Shown: piece after piece, positions 25,122 through 34,721 of the stretch
Numbering within the stretch: position 1 is the stretch's first letter
Layout of the letters: the number at the start of each line of letters is the position of its first letter
Assembly: GCA_024637055.1 (NCBI GenBank)
Contig: JAGXFZ010000029.1
Location: 1 to 43,642, forward strand
Source of the DNA: Gracilibacter sp.
Lineage (GTDB): Bacteria > Bacillota > Desulfitobacteriia > Desulfitobacteriales > Syntrophobotulaceae
Reading direction: 5' to 3'
Length of the DNA stretch: 43,642 nt
Notes under the pieces: model-generated
The model's database searches: none
Seen by the model: only the letters and a program-made list of their open reading frames with translations
What the model was told of the DNA's origin: nothing
Made by a program: the position numbers and the translations under genes

Positions 25122-26750
25122 TCATTTTTCCTGTTGCCAGCTTTGGATAACTTTAGCCATGCTGTTTATATGTTCAGCAATAATGTAAAACCAGTTAGCT
25201 TGATCAATCAAAGCCTTTTGCCCTTCTGTAAGTTCTGATTGAGACACAGTATTACAGGATGGGATATCGCTTTGTAGTATATTATAATCTTTGATAATCC
25301 CTTTGTGATTCTCTAAAACTAGAGCTGCAACGGATGTATCCCATCTGTCCAGACAACGAAGAAGTGCTAAATAGTTCTCGGAAACATTTACATATAGTTC
25401 TTCAAGTCCAATCCAGCCGTTTTCGGAAATAGATATGTTTCTATGATTAATCTTAAAGCCCAGTTGAGATAAACTCTCCGAGCTATGAGCGATATTTTTC
25501 ATTTCTTTAGCAATGAGTTGTAGGTCATGGTTCTCTACGATCTGCTGTCTAGTCATACTTCTACGTGAAAGTGCTTTTAAAAATTCTATGAGTTGTGTAT
25601 AATGCCAGTCTACTTCTTTTTTCGCTCGTTCGATTTCGGCAACATAGCGACTTTCTCCACTAGACATTACTCTTGGAAGAATCTGAAGCATACTATATAG
25701 TATTCTATTGCCCAGCCAACGTATTTCTTGACTTGCTTGGTTAAGGGCTACGGTAGGTAGCTCTAAAGCCGCTTTGGTTATATAGATGGGACTAGGCTCC
25801 TGAGTCTTTACTTTACGTTGAGGTATTAGTTTAATCAAGGCTTTGGCTAATAAACTGTTCAGAGGAAGAAAAATAATAACCATAAGGATAGCTGAAAAGA
25901 GGTGTGTATTGGCAACTTGACGAGGCAAATCCGCCGCCGACCACTCGATTAGTTTTGCAAAATATGGAAAAAAAGGCAGCAGTAGAATAGCTGCGAATAT
26001 CCGGTAAACGCTGTTAGCAATTGCGACTCTCTTGGCATCTATCCTTTCTGATCCTAGTGAAGAAATAAGCGTTGTCATAGTTCCTCCGATATGAGCACCC
26101 ATGACTAACGGGATGATAGATTCGATAGTCAATAACCCCTGACTGGATAGGGAAATAAGAATTGCTAGAAAAGCAGCACTGCTCTGCATCAGAGCCGTTA
26201 GGCCAATACTTATCAGGATCCCTAAAATCGGTTGTTGCCCAAATTGAGAAAGAAACATATATACTTCAGGAGAATCCTTCAAAGGGGCGAAGGCTCCTGA
26301 TAGATAGGCCATCCCGACAAAGATACAGCCAAAACCAATAAAAACTCTACCAATATTTTTGGTCAAGGGTGTCTTAATTATGAGGTATAATATGAACCCT
26401 ATAAATAATAGAAAAAGTGCAATATCTAAAATAGGGAAGGAGATTAACTGAATCACCACTGAAGTGCCCACAGCAGAGCCAAGTGAGACTCCAAGAGCTT
26501 GAACAAGGGTCATTAAGCCAGCGTTTACAAATTCTACCACCATAACCGTAGTGGCTGCGCTACTCTGTAAGGCAACGGTCATAACCATCCCGAATAGAGT
26601 TGCTGACCAGCTTTTCTTTGTCAAAGAGGCTAAAATGGTTTTTAATTTATTGGCTGCCAACCTTTGCAACCCATCTGAGGTAGTGCTTACGCCATAAAGG
26701 AACAGGCCCAGCCCACCTAAGAAATGCATGGCCATACTTATGGTTATCAT
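25122..26750 (-). CDS. Na/Pi cotransporter family protein with PhoU-like tail
   Basis: Membrane carrier of the NptA/YjbB type (PNaS family), thought to move phosphate with Na+. Of 542 residues, the N-terminal about 310 contain two inverted QSS repeats (VALQSSAATTVMVVEFVN and ALMQSSAAFLAILISL) within hydrophobic helices. The C-terminal about 200 residues are helical and PhoU-like. Start: ATG 26750 (MITISMAM), with GGAGG nine bases upstream, replaces 26774. It lies between rpoN and trkA. A second phosphate transporter, pst, lies 13 kb away. It could export as well as import phosphate. Confidence 0.88.
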   Translation of the reverse strand: MITISMAMHFLGGLGLFLYGVSTTSDGLQRLAANKLKTILASLTKKSWSATLFGMVMTVALQSSAATTVMVVEFVNAGLMTLVQALGVSLGSAVGTSVVIQLISFPILDIALFLLFIGFILYLIIKTPLTKNIGRVFIGFGCIFVGMAYLSGAFAPLKDSPEVYMFLSQFGQQPILGILISIGLTALMQSSAAFLAILISLSSQGLLTIESIIPLVMGAHIGGTMTTLISSLGSERIDAKRVAIANSVYRIFAAILLLPFFPYFAKLIEWSAADLPRQVANTHLFSAILMVIIFLPLNSLLAKALIKLIPQRKVKTQEPSPIYITKAALELPTVALNQASQEIRWLGNRILYSMLQILPRVMSSGESRYVAEIERAKKEVDWHYTQLIEFLKALSRRSMTRQQIVENHDLQLIAKEMKNIAHSSESLSQLGFKINHRNISISENGWIGLEELYVNVSENYLALLRCLDRWDTSVAALVLENHKGIIKDYNILQSDIPSCNTVSQSELTEGQKALIDQANWFYIIAEHINSMAKVIQSWQQEK

Positions 26751-26795
26751 CGTATCCGGCCTCCATAATGACAATTACCTGTAGTTCACTTAAAT

Positions 26796-26818
26796 AGCCT
26801 TTCCGAATTGGAAAGGCT
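26796..26818 (-). terminator. Stem-loop at the end of rpoN
   Basis: AGCCTTTCC-GAATT-GGAAAGGCT, a perfect 9-bp stem that touches the rpoN stop codon. On the minus strand only ATTTAAG follows, so termination is likely incomplete. Confidence 0.45.
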
Positions 26819-28203
26819 CACTTAGTTGATTTTCCTCTTCTCAGCGTAGTAGGAGGTATTCCTAGTTCATCTCTATATTTGGCAACAGTACGCCTCGAAA
26901 TTATAATTCCTGCTTTTTGAAATATATCTGCAAGAACCTTATCAGATAGTGGTTTTTCGGAGTTCTCATGAGCTATATGCTTTTTGATATCTTCCTTTAT
27001 TTTTTCAGGCGTAACTTCTTTTTCTTGCCCTATACTTCCAGCAAAAAAACACTTAACACTATGCAAACCCCGTGGAGTCTGTACATACTTATTCGCCGAT
27101 ACTCTGCTTACTGTAGATTCATGAATACCTAGTTCTTCCGCTATTTCTTTCATTGTTAACGGTTTAAGTGCAGTAACCCCTTCGTCCAGAAAGTCTTTTT
27201 GCCTTTTTACAACGGCCTCCAAGACTTCTTGAATGGTTATCCTTCTTAACTCAATACTTTTGAGAAGGTTAACAGCAGAGGTAACTTTTTTTCTTACATA
27301 CTTCTTAAGCTCCTCATCTTCATTTTCCAGGAGCACTTTTCTATAAGTATCGTTAATATTAATCTTAGGGATGTCCCGTTCATTAACTAGAACGAGGTAT
27401 TCATCCCCAACTTTTTTAATAACAGCATCAGGCACAATATATTTAAGAGGATTATTTCCGCTAAAATGGCTTCCTGGCTTAGGGTCGAGTATTCTTAGCA
27501 ATTCTCCCATTTCTTTTACATCTTTCACAGTAACCTTCAGAGCAGTAGAGATTTTTTTATAATGTCCGGCAGCTAGGTCATCAAGATAATCAAGTAACTC
27601 TTGAAGTTTAGGAGGGTGGTCCGGAATAAGGAAGAATTGCAAGACAAGACATTCTTTAAGATCTCTAGCTCCTACTCCTGGAGGGTCCAACTGTTGCACT
27701 ATGGATAAAGCCTTGTTTATCTCCTTCTCAGAAATCTTTAGACTTTCTGCCAGGTCTTCGATATTTGATGCAAGATAACCGTTATTATCTAAATTACCTA
27801 TAAGATACTCCGCATTATGGAAAAGCCTATCAGAAATTTTAGAACTATGTTTTACAAACCTCAGTTGTTCCATAAGGTATTCTTGCAAACTGGTATTATC
27901 CAGAAATGGACAATCAAATTGGGGTAATTCTGTCTCCACTGGAGTAGACGCTGTCCAATAGTCTTTCTCCTCGTGCAAAAGGCCATCCACTATCTGTTCT
28001 AGCTTAGGGTCTTCTTTTTCCTCTTCAACGTTATCTTCTAAATCTTCAGCAGCTTCGAGCAGAGGGTTTTCATTAAGCTCATTATCTACATAGCTTACAA
28101 GTTCAAGAATAGAAAGCTGCAGTATTTCAATAGCCTGATACACTTGTGGCGTCATAATAAGTTTATTTTGCTGTTGAAGAAATAGTCCTTGTCTACTGCT
28201 CAT
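26818..28203 (-). CDS. rpoN: RNA polymerase sigma-54 factor
   Basis: Sigma factor for -24/-12 promoters, needing an AAA+ activator. The 461 residues show the Q/L-rich activator-interaction region at the N-terminus (QNKLIMTPQVYQAIEILQLS), an acidic linker, a core-binding domain, a helix-turn-helix (TMKEIAEELGIHESTVSRVSANK) and the RpoN box RRTVAKYRDELGI near the C-terminus, all complete. ATG 28203 (MSSRQGL) has AGGGGAG seven bases upstream and is preferred over 28230. It follows whiA by 48 bases. The PrpR-type activator and its RpoN promoter lie 6-8 kb away in the same window. Confidence 0.96.
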   Translation of the reverse strand: MSSRQGLFLQQQNKLIMTPQVYQAIEILQLSILELVSYVDNELNENPLLEAAEDLEDNVEEEKEDPKLEQIVDGLLHEEKDYWTASTPVETELPQFDCPFLDNTSLQEYLMEQLRFVKHSSKISDRLFHNAEYLIGNLDNNGYLASNIEDLAESLKISEKEINKALSIVQQLDPPGVGARDLKECLVLQFFLIPDHPPKLQELLDYLDDLAAGHYKKISTALKVTVKDVKEMGELLRILDPKPGSHFSGNNPLKYIVPDAVIKKVGDEYLVLVNERDIPKININDTYRKVLLENEDEELKKYVRKKVTSAVNLLKSIELRRITIQEVLEAVVKRQKDFLDEGVTALKPLTMKEIAEELGIHESTVSRVSANKYVQTPRGLHSVKCFFAGSIGQEKEVTPEKIKEDIKKHIAHENSEKPLSDKVLADIFQKAGIIISRRTVAKYRDELGIPPTTLRRGKSTK

Positions 28204-28251
28204 GCCTTTACTCCCCTTTCTTGTATTCAATATGTCCTACTGTTAATAAAT

Positions 28252-29187
28252 TTATTTTTTTGCTTGAATTTTCTCTGCTATTTCTTCAATTTTGCGCAAG
28301 CGATGATTAACACCGCTTTTACCTACTTTTGGATAAAGTATCTCTCCGAGCTCTTTTAGAGAAGAATCTGGAAACTGAAGACGAATCTTGGCGATTGCTT
28401 GTAAGTTCTCTGGAAGAGATTTAATCCCTATTGTCTGCTCAATAAGACGGATGTTCTCCAATTGTCTTACTGCTGCATCTACTGTCTTGGATAAATTAGC
28501 AGTCTCACAGTTGACAATTCTATTAACTTGATTGCGCATACCCTTTAAAATCCGAATGTTTTCGAACTCCAATACAGCCGTGTGTGCTCCTATCAAAGCA
28601 AGAAATTCGAAAATATGGTTACTCTCTTTTATATAGACTACGTGAAATCTTTTACGGGTGCTTACTTTAGCATTAAGTTTAAAGATATTTAGTAAAGCGC
28701 TTATATCGTTAGCGAGAACCTCATCATTGGTAATGATTTCTAAATGGTAATTTCCTTCAGGATTACTTATTGAACCACCTGCTAGGAACGCACCTCTCAA
28801 ATAAGCTTTCTGGTCACAGCGTGTTTTTACCAAGTTTCTATCTATCCCTGGTTGTATCTCACCCTCTTGGTTAACAAGACCAATCTTCTGTAGATCCTCT
28901 ATTCCATGGGGGTATATTTTCACCAAATAAGAGTTATTTTTTTTCAAGCGTAGCTTACGCCTCACTACAATATCTACTGGCAGTCCAAGCAAATCTTTTG
29001 CTAAGTTAAAGATTTTGCGAGCTACAGCAGCATTTTCTGTAGTCACATTCAGGGAATACTTTTGATTACTGCTAATCTGCAAAGTCCCATGCATCCGGAT
29101 TAAGGAAGCAATCTCCGCAATGTCACAGCATCTCTTTTTGCCCTGCAACCTAGCGAGTTCCTCTTTAGTGATTGTGCTAAAAGACAT
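28252..29187 (-). CDS. whiA: DNA-binding protein WhiA
   Basis: Sporulation/cell-division regulator conserved in Gram-positives: a LAGLIDADG-like N-terminal domain plus a C-terminal helix-turn-helix. The 311 residues show CCDIAEIASLIRMHGTLQ, the LAGLIDADG-like YLRGAFLAGGSISNPEGNYH, and a C-terminal SLKELGEILYPKVGKSGVNHRLRK HTH segment. ATG 29187 (MSFSTITKEEL) with GGAG nine bases upstream is chosen over 29196. The order rapZ-yvcK-whiA is the usual Firmicute one. Confidence 0.95.
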   Translation of the reverse strand: MSFSTITKEELARLQGKKRCCDIAEIASLIRMHGTLQISSNQKYSLNVTTENAAVARKIFNLAKDLLGLPVDIVVRRKLRLKKNNSYLVKIYPHGIEDLQKIGLVNQEGEIQPGIDRNLVKTRCDQKAYLRGAFLAGGSISNPEGNYHLEIITNDEVLANDISALLNIFKLNAKVSTRKRFHVVYIKESNHIFEFLALIGAHTAVLEFENIRILKGMRNQVNRIVNCETANLSKTVDAAVRQLENIRLIEQTIGIKSLPENLQAIAKIRLQFPDSSLKELGEILYPKVGKSGVNHRLRKIEEIAEKIQAKK

Positions 29188-29252
29188 CCATCTCAACTCC
29201 GCTATTAAAAAGTAACGTTTTAGCTAGTATACTACCAAAACTCAGATAAAAT

Positions 29253-30620
29253 CTAGAGTGTATTAATTTTTCGGTTTAATAAATAGGAATCTACCATGGC
29301 AATACGTTCCTTTACTGGCTTCAGGCGAAACTGAAGTCTCAAGAGTTCTTTGGCTAGTCTTTCAGGATTATGCCGAACAACTTCTCCCCCTGTATAAAAG
29401 CTACTTTCATAATATTGTACGCCGAGGTTTTCAACAGATTTAGAGTCTCCAGTTACGGCCTCTGCACCTTCCCTCTGATAGCGTTCTCTAACTTCTGGCG
29501 GGATATCCTCTTTGGCAGCTAATACTGCATCTACTAACCCTATGCCCCCATGCTCAATAATTACCTCAAGATGCTCAGTTACGGTAAAGTTATCTGTCTC
29601 TCCTCGTTCTGTCATGATATTGCATACATAAACACACGGGGCTTTCACTGAAGCTATCTTATCCTTTAATCCGCCTATCAAAAGGTTTGGCAATACACTG
29701 GTATACAGACTGCCTGGTCCCAGAACTACTAGGTCAGCTTCCTCCACAGCTTTAAGAGCCTCAGGCAGTGGTTTACAATTCTGTGGGGTGACTTTCAATT
29801 GCTTAATCTTGCCAGGAGTAGACCTGATGGCTGTTTCTCCATTTATTGATCTGCCATCTTCGAAATATGCTTCTAAAGTTATCTGCGAAAGGGTTGAGGG
29901 ATATACTTCACCACGTAAAGCGAATACTTTACCCACCTGTTCAATACCCTTCTGAAAGTCTCCAAACCTTCCAGCCATTCCAGCCAGAAAAAGATTTCCC
30001 ATACTATGCCCGGCAAAGGCGCCACTATCAAAACGATAAGAAAAAAGGTCTTCCATTATCTCTTCTTTTTCAGCGAGCGCAACTAGGCAACTGCGGACAT
30101 CTCCGGGTGGTAGGATTCCAAGTTCCCGGCGAAGCCGTCCAGAACTACCTCCATCATCGGCCACTGTAACGATTGCTGTCAGATTGCTGGTATATTCCTT
30201 AAGACCTTTTAAAAGTACCGAGAGACCAGTTCCTCCGCCTACCACTACTATTTTGGGCCCTCTTTTCAGCCGAGAACGAGAGAACATTACGTCAACGATC
30301 TTTTCTTCATTACCTGGTAGTAAGGTAACTATTATCGACTTAAGCATTCTTTTAAATCCAATATAAATAAGTGTTAAGCCTGCGAGACATATTATTATTC
30401 CAGCAGGGACGACTGAAGCTGCTTGTTTGCCGGTAAGCTGGTAAATTAGATCTCTAAAATAGCTTTCTAGAAATCCCAGCATCTCTCCGAAGCTCATGAC
30501 TGCAAAGCCCCAAGATACGAGAAATATTCCAAACACAGCTAACATAAAGTATCTCTTGATACCCATATTCGGATAGAGCCATTTCAGATTTTCAAAGTGT
30601 GTTTTGGATTTATTTTTCAT
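29253..30620 (-). CDS. yvcK: YvcK/GlmR-type gluconeogenesis and cell-envelope factor with N-terminal membrane helices
   Basis: CofD-fold protein that in Bacillus binds UDP-sugars and is needed for wall synthesis on gluconeogenic carbon. It has 455 residues. Two hydrophobic helices (about 27-48 and 72-90) precede the core, which opens with KIVVVGGGTGLSVLLKGL and contains VTVADDGGSSGRLRRELG, GHSMGNLFLAGM and DLVVLGPGSLYTSVLPNLL. Bacillus YvcK lacks the membrane anchor; longer Clostridial forms have it. It lies three bases after rapZ, so it is co-translated. Confidence 0.93.
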   Translation of the reverse strand: MKNKSKTHFENLKWLYPNMGIKRYFMLAVFGIFLVSWGFAVMSFGEMLGFLESYFRDLIYQLTGKQAASVVPAGIIICLAGLTLIYIGFKRMLKSIIVTLLPGNEEKIVDVMFSRSRLKRGPKIVVVGGGTGLSVLLKGLKEYTSNLTAIVTVADDGGSSGRLRRELGILPPGDVRSCLVALAEKEEIMEDLFSYRFDSGAFAGHSMGNLFLAGMAGRFGDFQKGIEQVGKVFALRGEVYPSTLSQITLEAYFEDGRSINGETAIRSTPGKIKQLKVTPQNCKPLPEALKAVEEADLVVLGPGSLYTSVLPNLLIGGLKDKIASVKAPCVYVCNIMTERGETDNFTVTEHLEVIIEHGGIGLVDAVLAAKEDIPPEVRERYQREGAEAVTGDSKSVENLGVQYYESSFYTGGEVVRHNPERLAKELLRLQFRLKPVKERIAMVDSYLLNRKINTL

Positions 30621-30623
30621 ATT

Positions 30624-31499
30624 TTAGACTCCATCATTTATATCGCGGTGATTGACTATGCAAGAAAAACTTTTCTCCCTCAAGAACTCGGCTGTTCTCT
30701 CAGCTATGGCAACGGAGCGATGTTGGCCACCTGTACAACCAATACTGATAGCTAAGTGGCTTTTACCTTCTTGCAAATAATGTGGCAGAACGAATTCTAA
30801 CATGTGTAAAAACCTTTTCATGAATTCATCAGCTATACTATTATTCAGAACATAGTCCCTTACTGTATTATCTTTACCACAAAGGGGCCTGAGTTCTTCT
30901 ACATAATGGGGGTTAGGCAAAAAGCGGACATCCATAATAAGGTCAGTATCCAAAGGAATACCGTATTTAAACCCAAACGATATGATAGAGACTGACATTC
31001 TAGAAGGATCGTGCTCCTTACCAAAAAATTCTCTTATTTTTTCCCGCATCTGGGTAGTAGTTAAATCAGAGCTGTCAATAATCTTATGAGCTTTCCCTCT
31101 TAATTCCGTAAGGATTTCCCTTTCCAAGCAAATTCCTTCCAGAATATTACCCTGAGGGGATACTGGATGCCTTCTTCTTGATTCTTTATAGCGGTTTACC
31201 AGGACATCGTCTGAAGCTTCTAAGAAAAGGATTTCGTAGTTAAATCCATCTTTTAGTAAGTCTGATAAAGCCTGATTGAGAGAAGAGAAGAATTCGCCAC
31301 CTCTAAGGTCGCAGACAACTGCAACTTTAGTAATTTTCCCTTGAGACTTTAAGCAAAGCTCTGCAAACTTTTTAAGCAAGCTTGGAGGAAGGTTATCCAC
31401 ACAGAAGAAACCCATATCCTCTAGTCCTTGTAGTGCTTGGGTTTTTCCTGCTCCTGAGAGCCCGGTTATTATAATCAAGTTAATTTTACTTCTAATCAC
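30624..31499 (-). CDS. rapZ: RNase adapter protein RapZ / YvcJ family nucleotide-binding protein
   Basis: P-loop NTPase of the RapZ/YvcJ family. The 291 residues start with Walker A ITGLSGAGKTQALQGLEDMG, then FFCVDNLPPSLL, the ESRRRHPVSPQG motif, SFGFKYGIPLDTDLIMDVRFLPNP, and end in SIGCTGGQHRSVAIAE. All family signatures are intact. The start is a GTG at 31499 with GAGAGGTG upstream. It is followed by yvcK-whiA, as is normal. Upstream neighbours such as uvrC or hprK are replaced here by a lipoprotein gene. Confidence 0.95.
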   Translation of the reverse strand: MIRSKINLIIITGLSGAGKTQALQGLEDMGFFCVDNLPPSLLKKFAELCLKSQGKITKVAVVCDLRGGEFFSSLNQALSDLLKDGFNYEILFLEASDDVLVNRYKESRRRHPVSPQGNILEGICLEREILTELRGKAHKIIDSSDLTTTQMREKIREFFGKEHDPSRMSVSIISFGFKYGIPLDTDLIMDVRFLPNPHYVEELRPLCGKDNTVRDYVLNNSIADEFMKRFLHMLEFVLPHYLQEGKSHLAISIGCTGGQHRSVAIAERTAEFLREKSFSCIVNHRDINDGV

Positions 31500-31546
31500 A
31501 ATTCTTCACCTCTCTTTTAATGCTCGCTGTTATAACCATAGTCATC

Positions 31547-32710
31547 TCATTCTAACAATTTAAGAGCTGATTGTTGTGCTTTTTTCAATTCACTCTCGGC
31601 ATCCGCTCCTGCAAGAATAGTGCGCCAAGTTGAATCTTGAATGCCTATAAACTGCCATTCTATCAAATCTCCAGTAGGTGTCCAGGAATTAGTGATAGTC
31701 TTGGCAGCCTCTATCCTAAAAGTATTCTGTGGTGCTTCATAATACTCCTTACTGACAGGAATTCTAGTTCCAGCTTTAGAAATAGCCGTTTGGGTCTCTA
31801 TCTTCAATAATTCTTCCTGCACGGTCAGAACCGCACCTTCCCTAGCTGAATTAATTTCTAAAGAAGAGTTTGCTATACCTATCGTCTTATCCAAGAGGGC
31901 TTTTCCGTTTTTTCCTAAAACATTTTCCAGAGATACACAATCCCATGCTACCTGAGATTCTTCTAGGATATGACTTTGACTGGCCCAACTTATAGCATAG
32001 TCCACATCACCTTTTATAAGTCTGGACAATGCTTGGTTATCAAATATAAGTAAGCCCTCTTCTCTTAGATCTATTAATCTCTCGATAAAAGACAAATTCG
32101 CCGGAGAATCAAGCTGAGGTATTCCTGCCAAGCTAAGATTTCCCCCTTCTGCTTTCCACCAAGGGCTGAGAAGGACAGTATTAGGAGGAGGGATTGCAAT
32201 TGAAGCTTTTGTTAGCCATATTTCAGCTAAATTAGCAGGAAGACTGTCAACCTTATCTGTTCGGTAATACAAAAGCGGAACATCTGTAAGCCAGGGAGCT
32301 GCATACAGTTCACGGTTAAAAGTGAACAATTCTTCAACCGAATCCAATGCTTTAGATTTTTCTGCCAAGACAGGAGAGATGCCTCCTTTTTCATAGAGGG
32401 CAGAGAGGAGCGGCCTGCTAGCAATCAAAATATCCGGACCTCGCCCTCCAGCCTGAATCTTCCAAACATAATCCACAAAGTCAACCTCTGGTATTCTTTC
32501 TCCTCTTACTTCAAATTCATTATTATCTTCGCTTATACGCTCCAATTGACTAAGTAGTTCCTGTTCTTCACTGCCTTCTAGGGAATACCAGACTGATAGA
32601 ATTGCTGGAGCATCCCCCCCAGGTTTTCCTTGTTCAGGTCCTTGAGTACAACCTGGTAAACTGCTTATAATTAAGAGAATAATAAAGATAATCCCATATC
32701 TTTTTAACAT
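31547..32710 (-). CDS. Extracellular solute-binding lipoprotein (orphan)
   Basis: Lipid-anchored periplasmic-binding-fold protein of the sugar-binding (MalE-like) type, 387 residues. Lys-Arg is followed by a hydrophobic helix and the lipobox LPGC with Cys21. The mature part begins with low-complexity Gly/Pro, then LSVWYSLEGSEEQELLSQLE, a typical first strand-helix, followed by GPDILIASRPLLSALYEKG and AAPWLTDVPLLYYRTD, typical of family-1 binding proteins. No ABC permease or ATPase genes adjoin. It lies 48 bases before rapZ with a promoter upstream, so it may head the rapZ-yvcK-whiA-rpoN series. The ligand is unknown. Confidence 0.85.
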   Translation of the reverse strand: MLKRYGIIFIILLIISSLPGCTQGPEQGKPGGDAPAILSVWYSLEGSEEQELLSQLERISEDNNEFEVRGERIPEVDFVDYVWKIQAGGRGPDILIASRPLLSALYEKGGISPVLAEKSKALDSVEELFTFNRELYAAPWLTDVPLLYYRTDKVDSLPANLAEIWLTKASIAIPPPNTVLLSPWWKAEGGNLSLAGIPQLDSPANLSFIERLIDLREEGLLIFDNQALSRLIKGDVDYAISWASQSHILEESQVAWDCVSLENVLGKNGKALLDKTIGIANSSLEINSAREGAVLTVQEELLKIETQTAISKAGTRIPVSKEYYEAPQNTFRIEAAKTITNSWTPTGDLIEWQFIGIQDSTWRTILAGADAESELKKAQQSALKLLE

Positions 32711-32752
32711 CTACTAATCCCCTTTAAATGATTTCTGTGTGTTCTCCTTACT

Positions 32753-32781
32753 ATTTTAATTTATCCCGCGCTAAGTTACAA
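32753..32781 (-). promoter_or_regulatory. Candidate sigmaA promoter of the lipoprotein-rapZ series
   Basis: On the minus strand TTGTAA (32781..32776), 17 bases, TAAAAT (32758..32753). It lies about 40 bases upstream of the lipoprotein start, in the 211-base gap after the radical SAM gene. Confidence 0.5.
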
Positions 32782-32921
32782 ATATCTTATATTGGTATTG
32801 AATTTTTACTTGATATACTATTATTTTAAAATGTTAAATTATGAACAAAAAAACCATACTTCTTGGATAGAAATATGGAAATTTATACCTGTGAGTCTTC
32901 TGCAGGAATATTCTACTCTGG

Positions 32922-34688
32922 CTAAATCTTTTGCTCTGGATATCTAAAAAATTGAACCCTGTTCCCAGTGTAGTAGAAAAGATACCAGACCTCTTGCTTA
33001 TTTTCCAAGCACTTCTCATCTATACAATGCTCTGGTACATCAAAGGCAAAACGTTCTACCGCTGTCGCTCTGGCCCATTGTCTTCTGTCCATCAGTTTGG
33101 ACTCGGGTATAATCTCTTGCCAGATAGCATCTTTCCTTATTAATTCTGCTACCTCCGTCATTTTATCAGGATGGGTATAATTACCTAGAAGAAATTCGGG
33201 TATTTGTCCAGGTCTTGCATTCAGAAAGTAGTCGAATCTCAAAGCTTCTTTCAATGTGTTTAAATTATATTGGTTTGGCATTCTTTCTATAGATAAACTT
33301 AAATATTCCCATAAATTGCTGAATAAATCTTTTCTACTCCACTCCCGCCTAAACCAGTCTTGATTAAGCCAGTATTCGGAGAGCGAGTGATAAAATTCGA
33401 AAGCGCTCTCATAATTTTCTAAGACATATTCCAAAATATACTGGAACTTAGATGAGTTATAGTACTTCCCTAACACTTCTTCTATCCTTCTTAAGGCAAG
33501 AATTTCATCATGGCTCAAAACATCAGTTTTTAATACAGTGTAAGGAGGATCGAGGGAATAGACCAATCCTAGTTCTTTACTTTTCTTCCAGATTTCTGAA
33601 CCTTTTAACACTTTGAGGAAACCCAGTTGGAGATTGTCTGGCCTAACTTCATAAACTTCATCGAAGGAACGGCTGAATTCACTCCATCCTTCATGTGGCA
33701 GGCCTGCTATAAGGTCAAGATGAACCGGGATATTACAGGTATGCTGAAGAAATCGCGCCTTTTCTTTCCAGGACGCAAAACTTTGGGGTCTATTAATCGC
33801 TTCCAAGGTTGGCTGATGGGTTGATTGTACTCCTATCTCTAGTTGAATCAGTCCATCAGGATACGCCTTAAGAAACTGTAACCATTCATCATCGAGTAGT
33901 TCACCTGCCATCTCACAGTGAGCCCGAAGGTTCTTGGCAGATTCATAAACGCTAAACCTTTCTGTTTCTTCCTTGAATATGGTCAATATCTTAAAAGCAT
34001 GTTTTTTGTTGGCATTAAATGTTCGATCTACAAACTTAATAGTGCCTGCACCATATTGAAATAGATTTCTAAGAATCAACCTAAATCTCGAAGGTTCAAG
34101 AAAACGCACCCCCCGAAAAGTAGAAGAAATACAAAACTTGCAATTGTAAGGACATCCACGGGTAGTTTCTACATAAGCAAGTCTCCCTTCCAAATCTTCT
34201 TCCTCGGCATAAGGATTTGGAAGTTTATTTAGTTCCGGAAGAGTAGTCGTACGAGGCCAAACCAACCCGCTAACCTCCCAAGGAAGACTGCCAGAGGATA
34301 AAGTGTTAACCAGGGAAGGTAAAGAATACTCCCCCTCTCCCGTAATAACAGCATTCACATGAGGATTACGACTAAGTAGGCTCTCTGCATCGTAAGAGAC
34401 TTCCGGTCCACCTACCACGATAAATGTCCGAGGAAGTACAAGACGTAAATGCTTGGTCAATGCTAAGACCTGAGTTATATTCCATATATAACAGGAGAAA
34501 CCGATGATATCCGGTTTCTCTTCATATATCACTGCAGCAATATTATCAAGTTGCTCATTTATAGAGAATTCTCTTGTGTTAATGTTCCAATCTTCTCGCC
34601 CTTCATTCTTAAGAGCTTCTCGTAGGTATCTAAGAGCAAGATTGGTATGGACATACCGAGCATTCAATGCAACTAATAAAATTTTCAA
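32922..34688 (-). CDS. B12-binding-domain radical SAM protein (DUF4080 type)
   Basis: The 588-residue protein has an N-terminal cobalamin-binding-like Rossmann domain (MKILLVALNARYVHTNLAL; PDIIGFSCYIWN; VVGGPEVSYDAE; ITGEGEYSLPSLV), the radical SAM core with cluster motif GCPYNCKFC at about residue 181, and a C-terminal DUF4080-like region. DxHxxG of true B12 binders is not evident, so cobalamin binding is uncertain. It lies 33 bases after arsR and may be read from the acr3 promoter, though this family is widespread in Clostridia without arsenic genes. The reaction is unknown. Confidence 0.82.
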   Translation of the reverse strand: MKILLVALNARYVHTNLALRYLREALKNEGREDWNINTREFSINEQLDNIAAVIYEEKPDIIGFSCYIWNITQVLALTKHLRLVLPRTFIVVGGPEVSYDAESLLSRNPHVNAVITGEGEYSLPSLVNTLSSGSLPWEVSGLVWPRTTTLPELNKLPNPYAEEEDLEGRLAYVETTRGCPYNCKFCISSTFRGVRFLEPSRFRLILRNLFQYGAGTIKFVDRTFNANKKHAFKILTIFKEETERFSVYESAKNLRAHCEMAGELLDDEWLQFLKAYPDGLIQLEIGVQSTHQPTLEAINRPQSFASWKEKARFLQHTCNIPVHLDLIAGLPHEGWSEFSRSFDEVYEVRPDNLQLGFLKVLKGSEIWKKSKELGLVYSLDPPYTVLKTDVLSHDEILALRRIEEVLGKYYNSSKFQYILEYVLENYESAFEFYHSLSEYWLNQDWFRREWSRKDLFSNLWEYLSLSIERMPNQYNLNTLKEALRFDYFLNARPGQIPEFLLGNYTHPDKMTEVAELIRKDAIWQEIIPESKLMDRRQWARATAVERFAFDVPEHCIDEKCLENKQEVWYLFYYTGNRVQFFRYPEQKI

Positions 34689-34721
34689 CGTATTCCCTCT
34701 TTTCGGGTATTACAGTGTTCG

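Noticed and set aside
31547-32710. ABC transporter operon around the binding lipoprotein
   Set aside because: No permease or ATPase genes adjoin; both neighbours are clearly other genes.
32834-33019. 61-codon minus-strand ORF at the end of the radical SAM gene
   Set aside because: It overlaps the true C-terminus in another frame, has no ribosome site, and the radical SAM ORF has a normal end.
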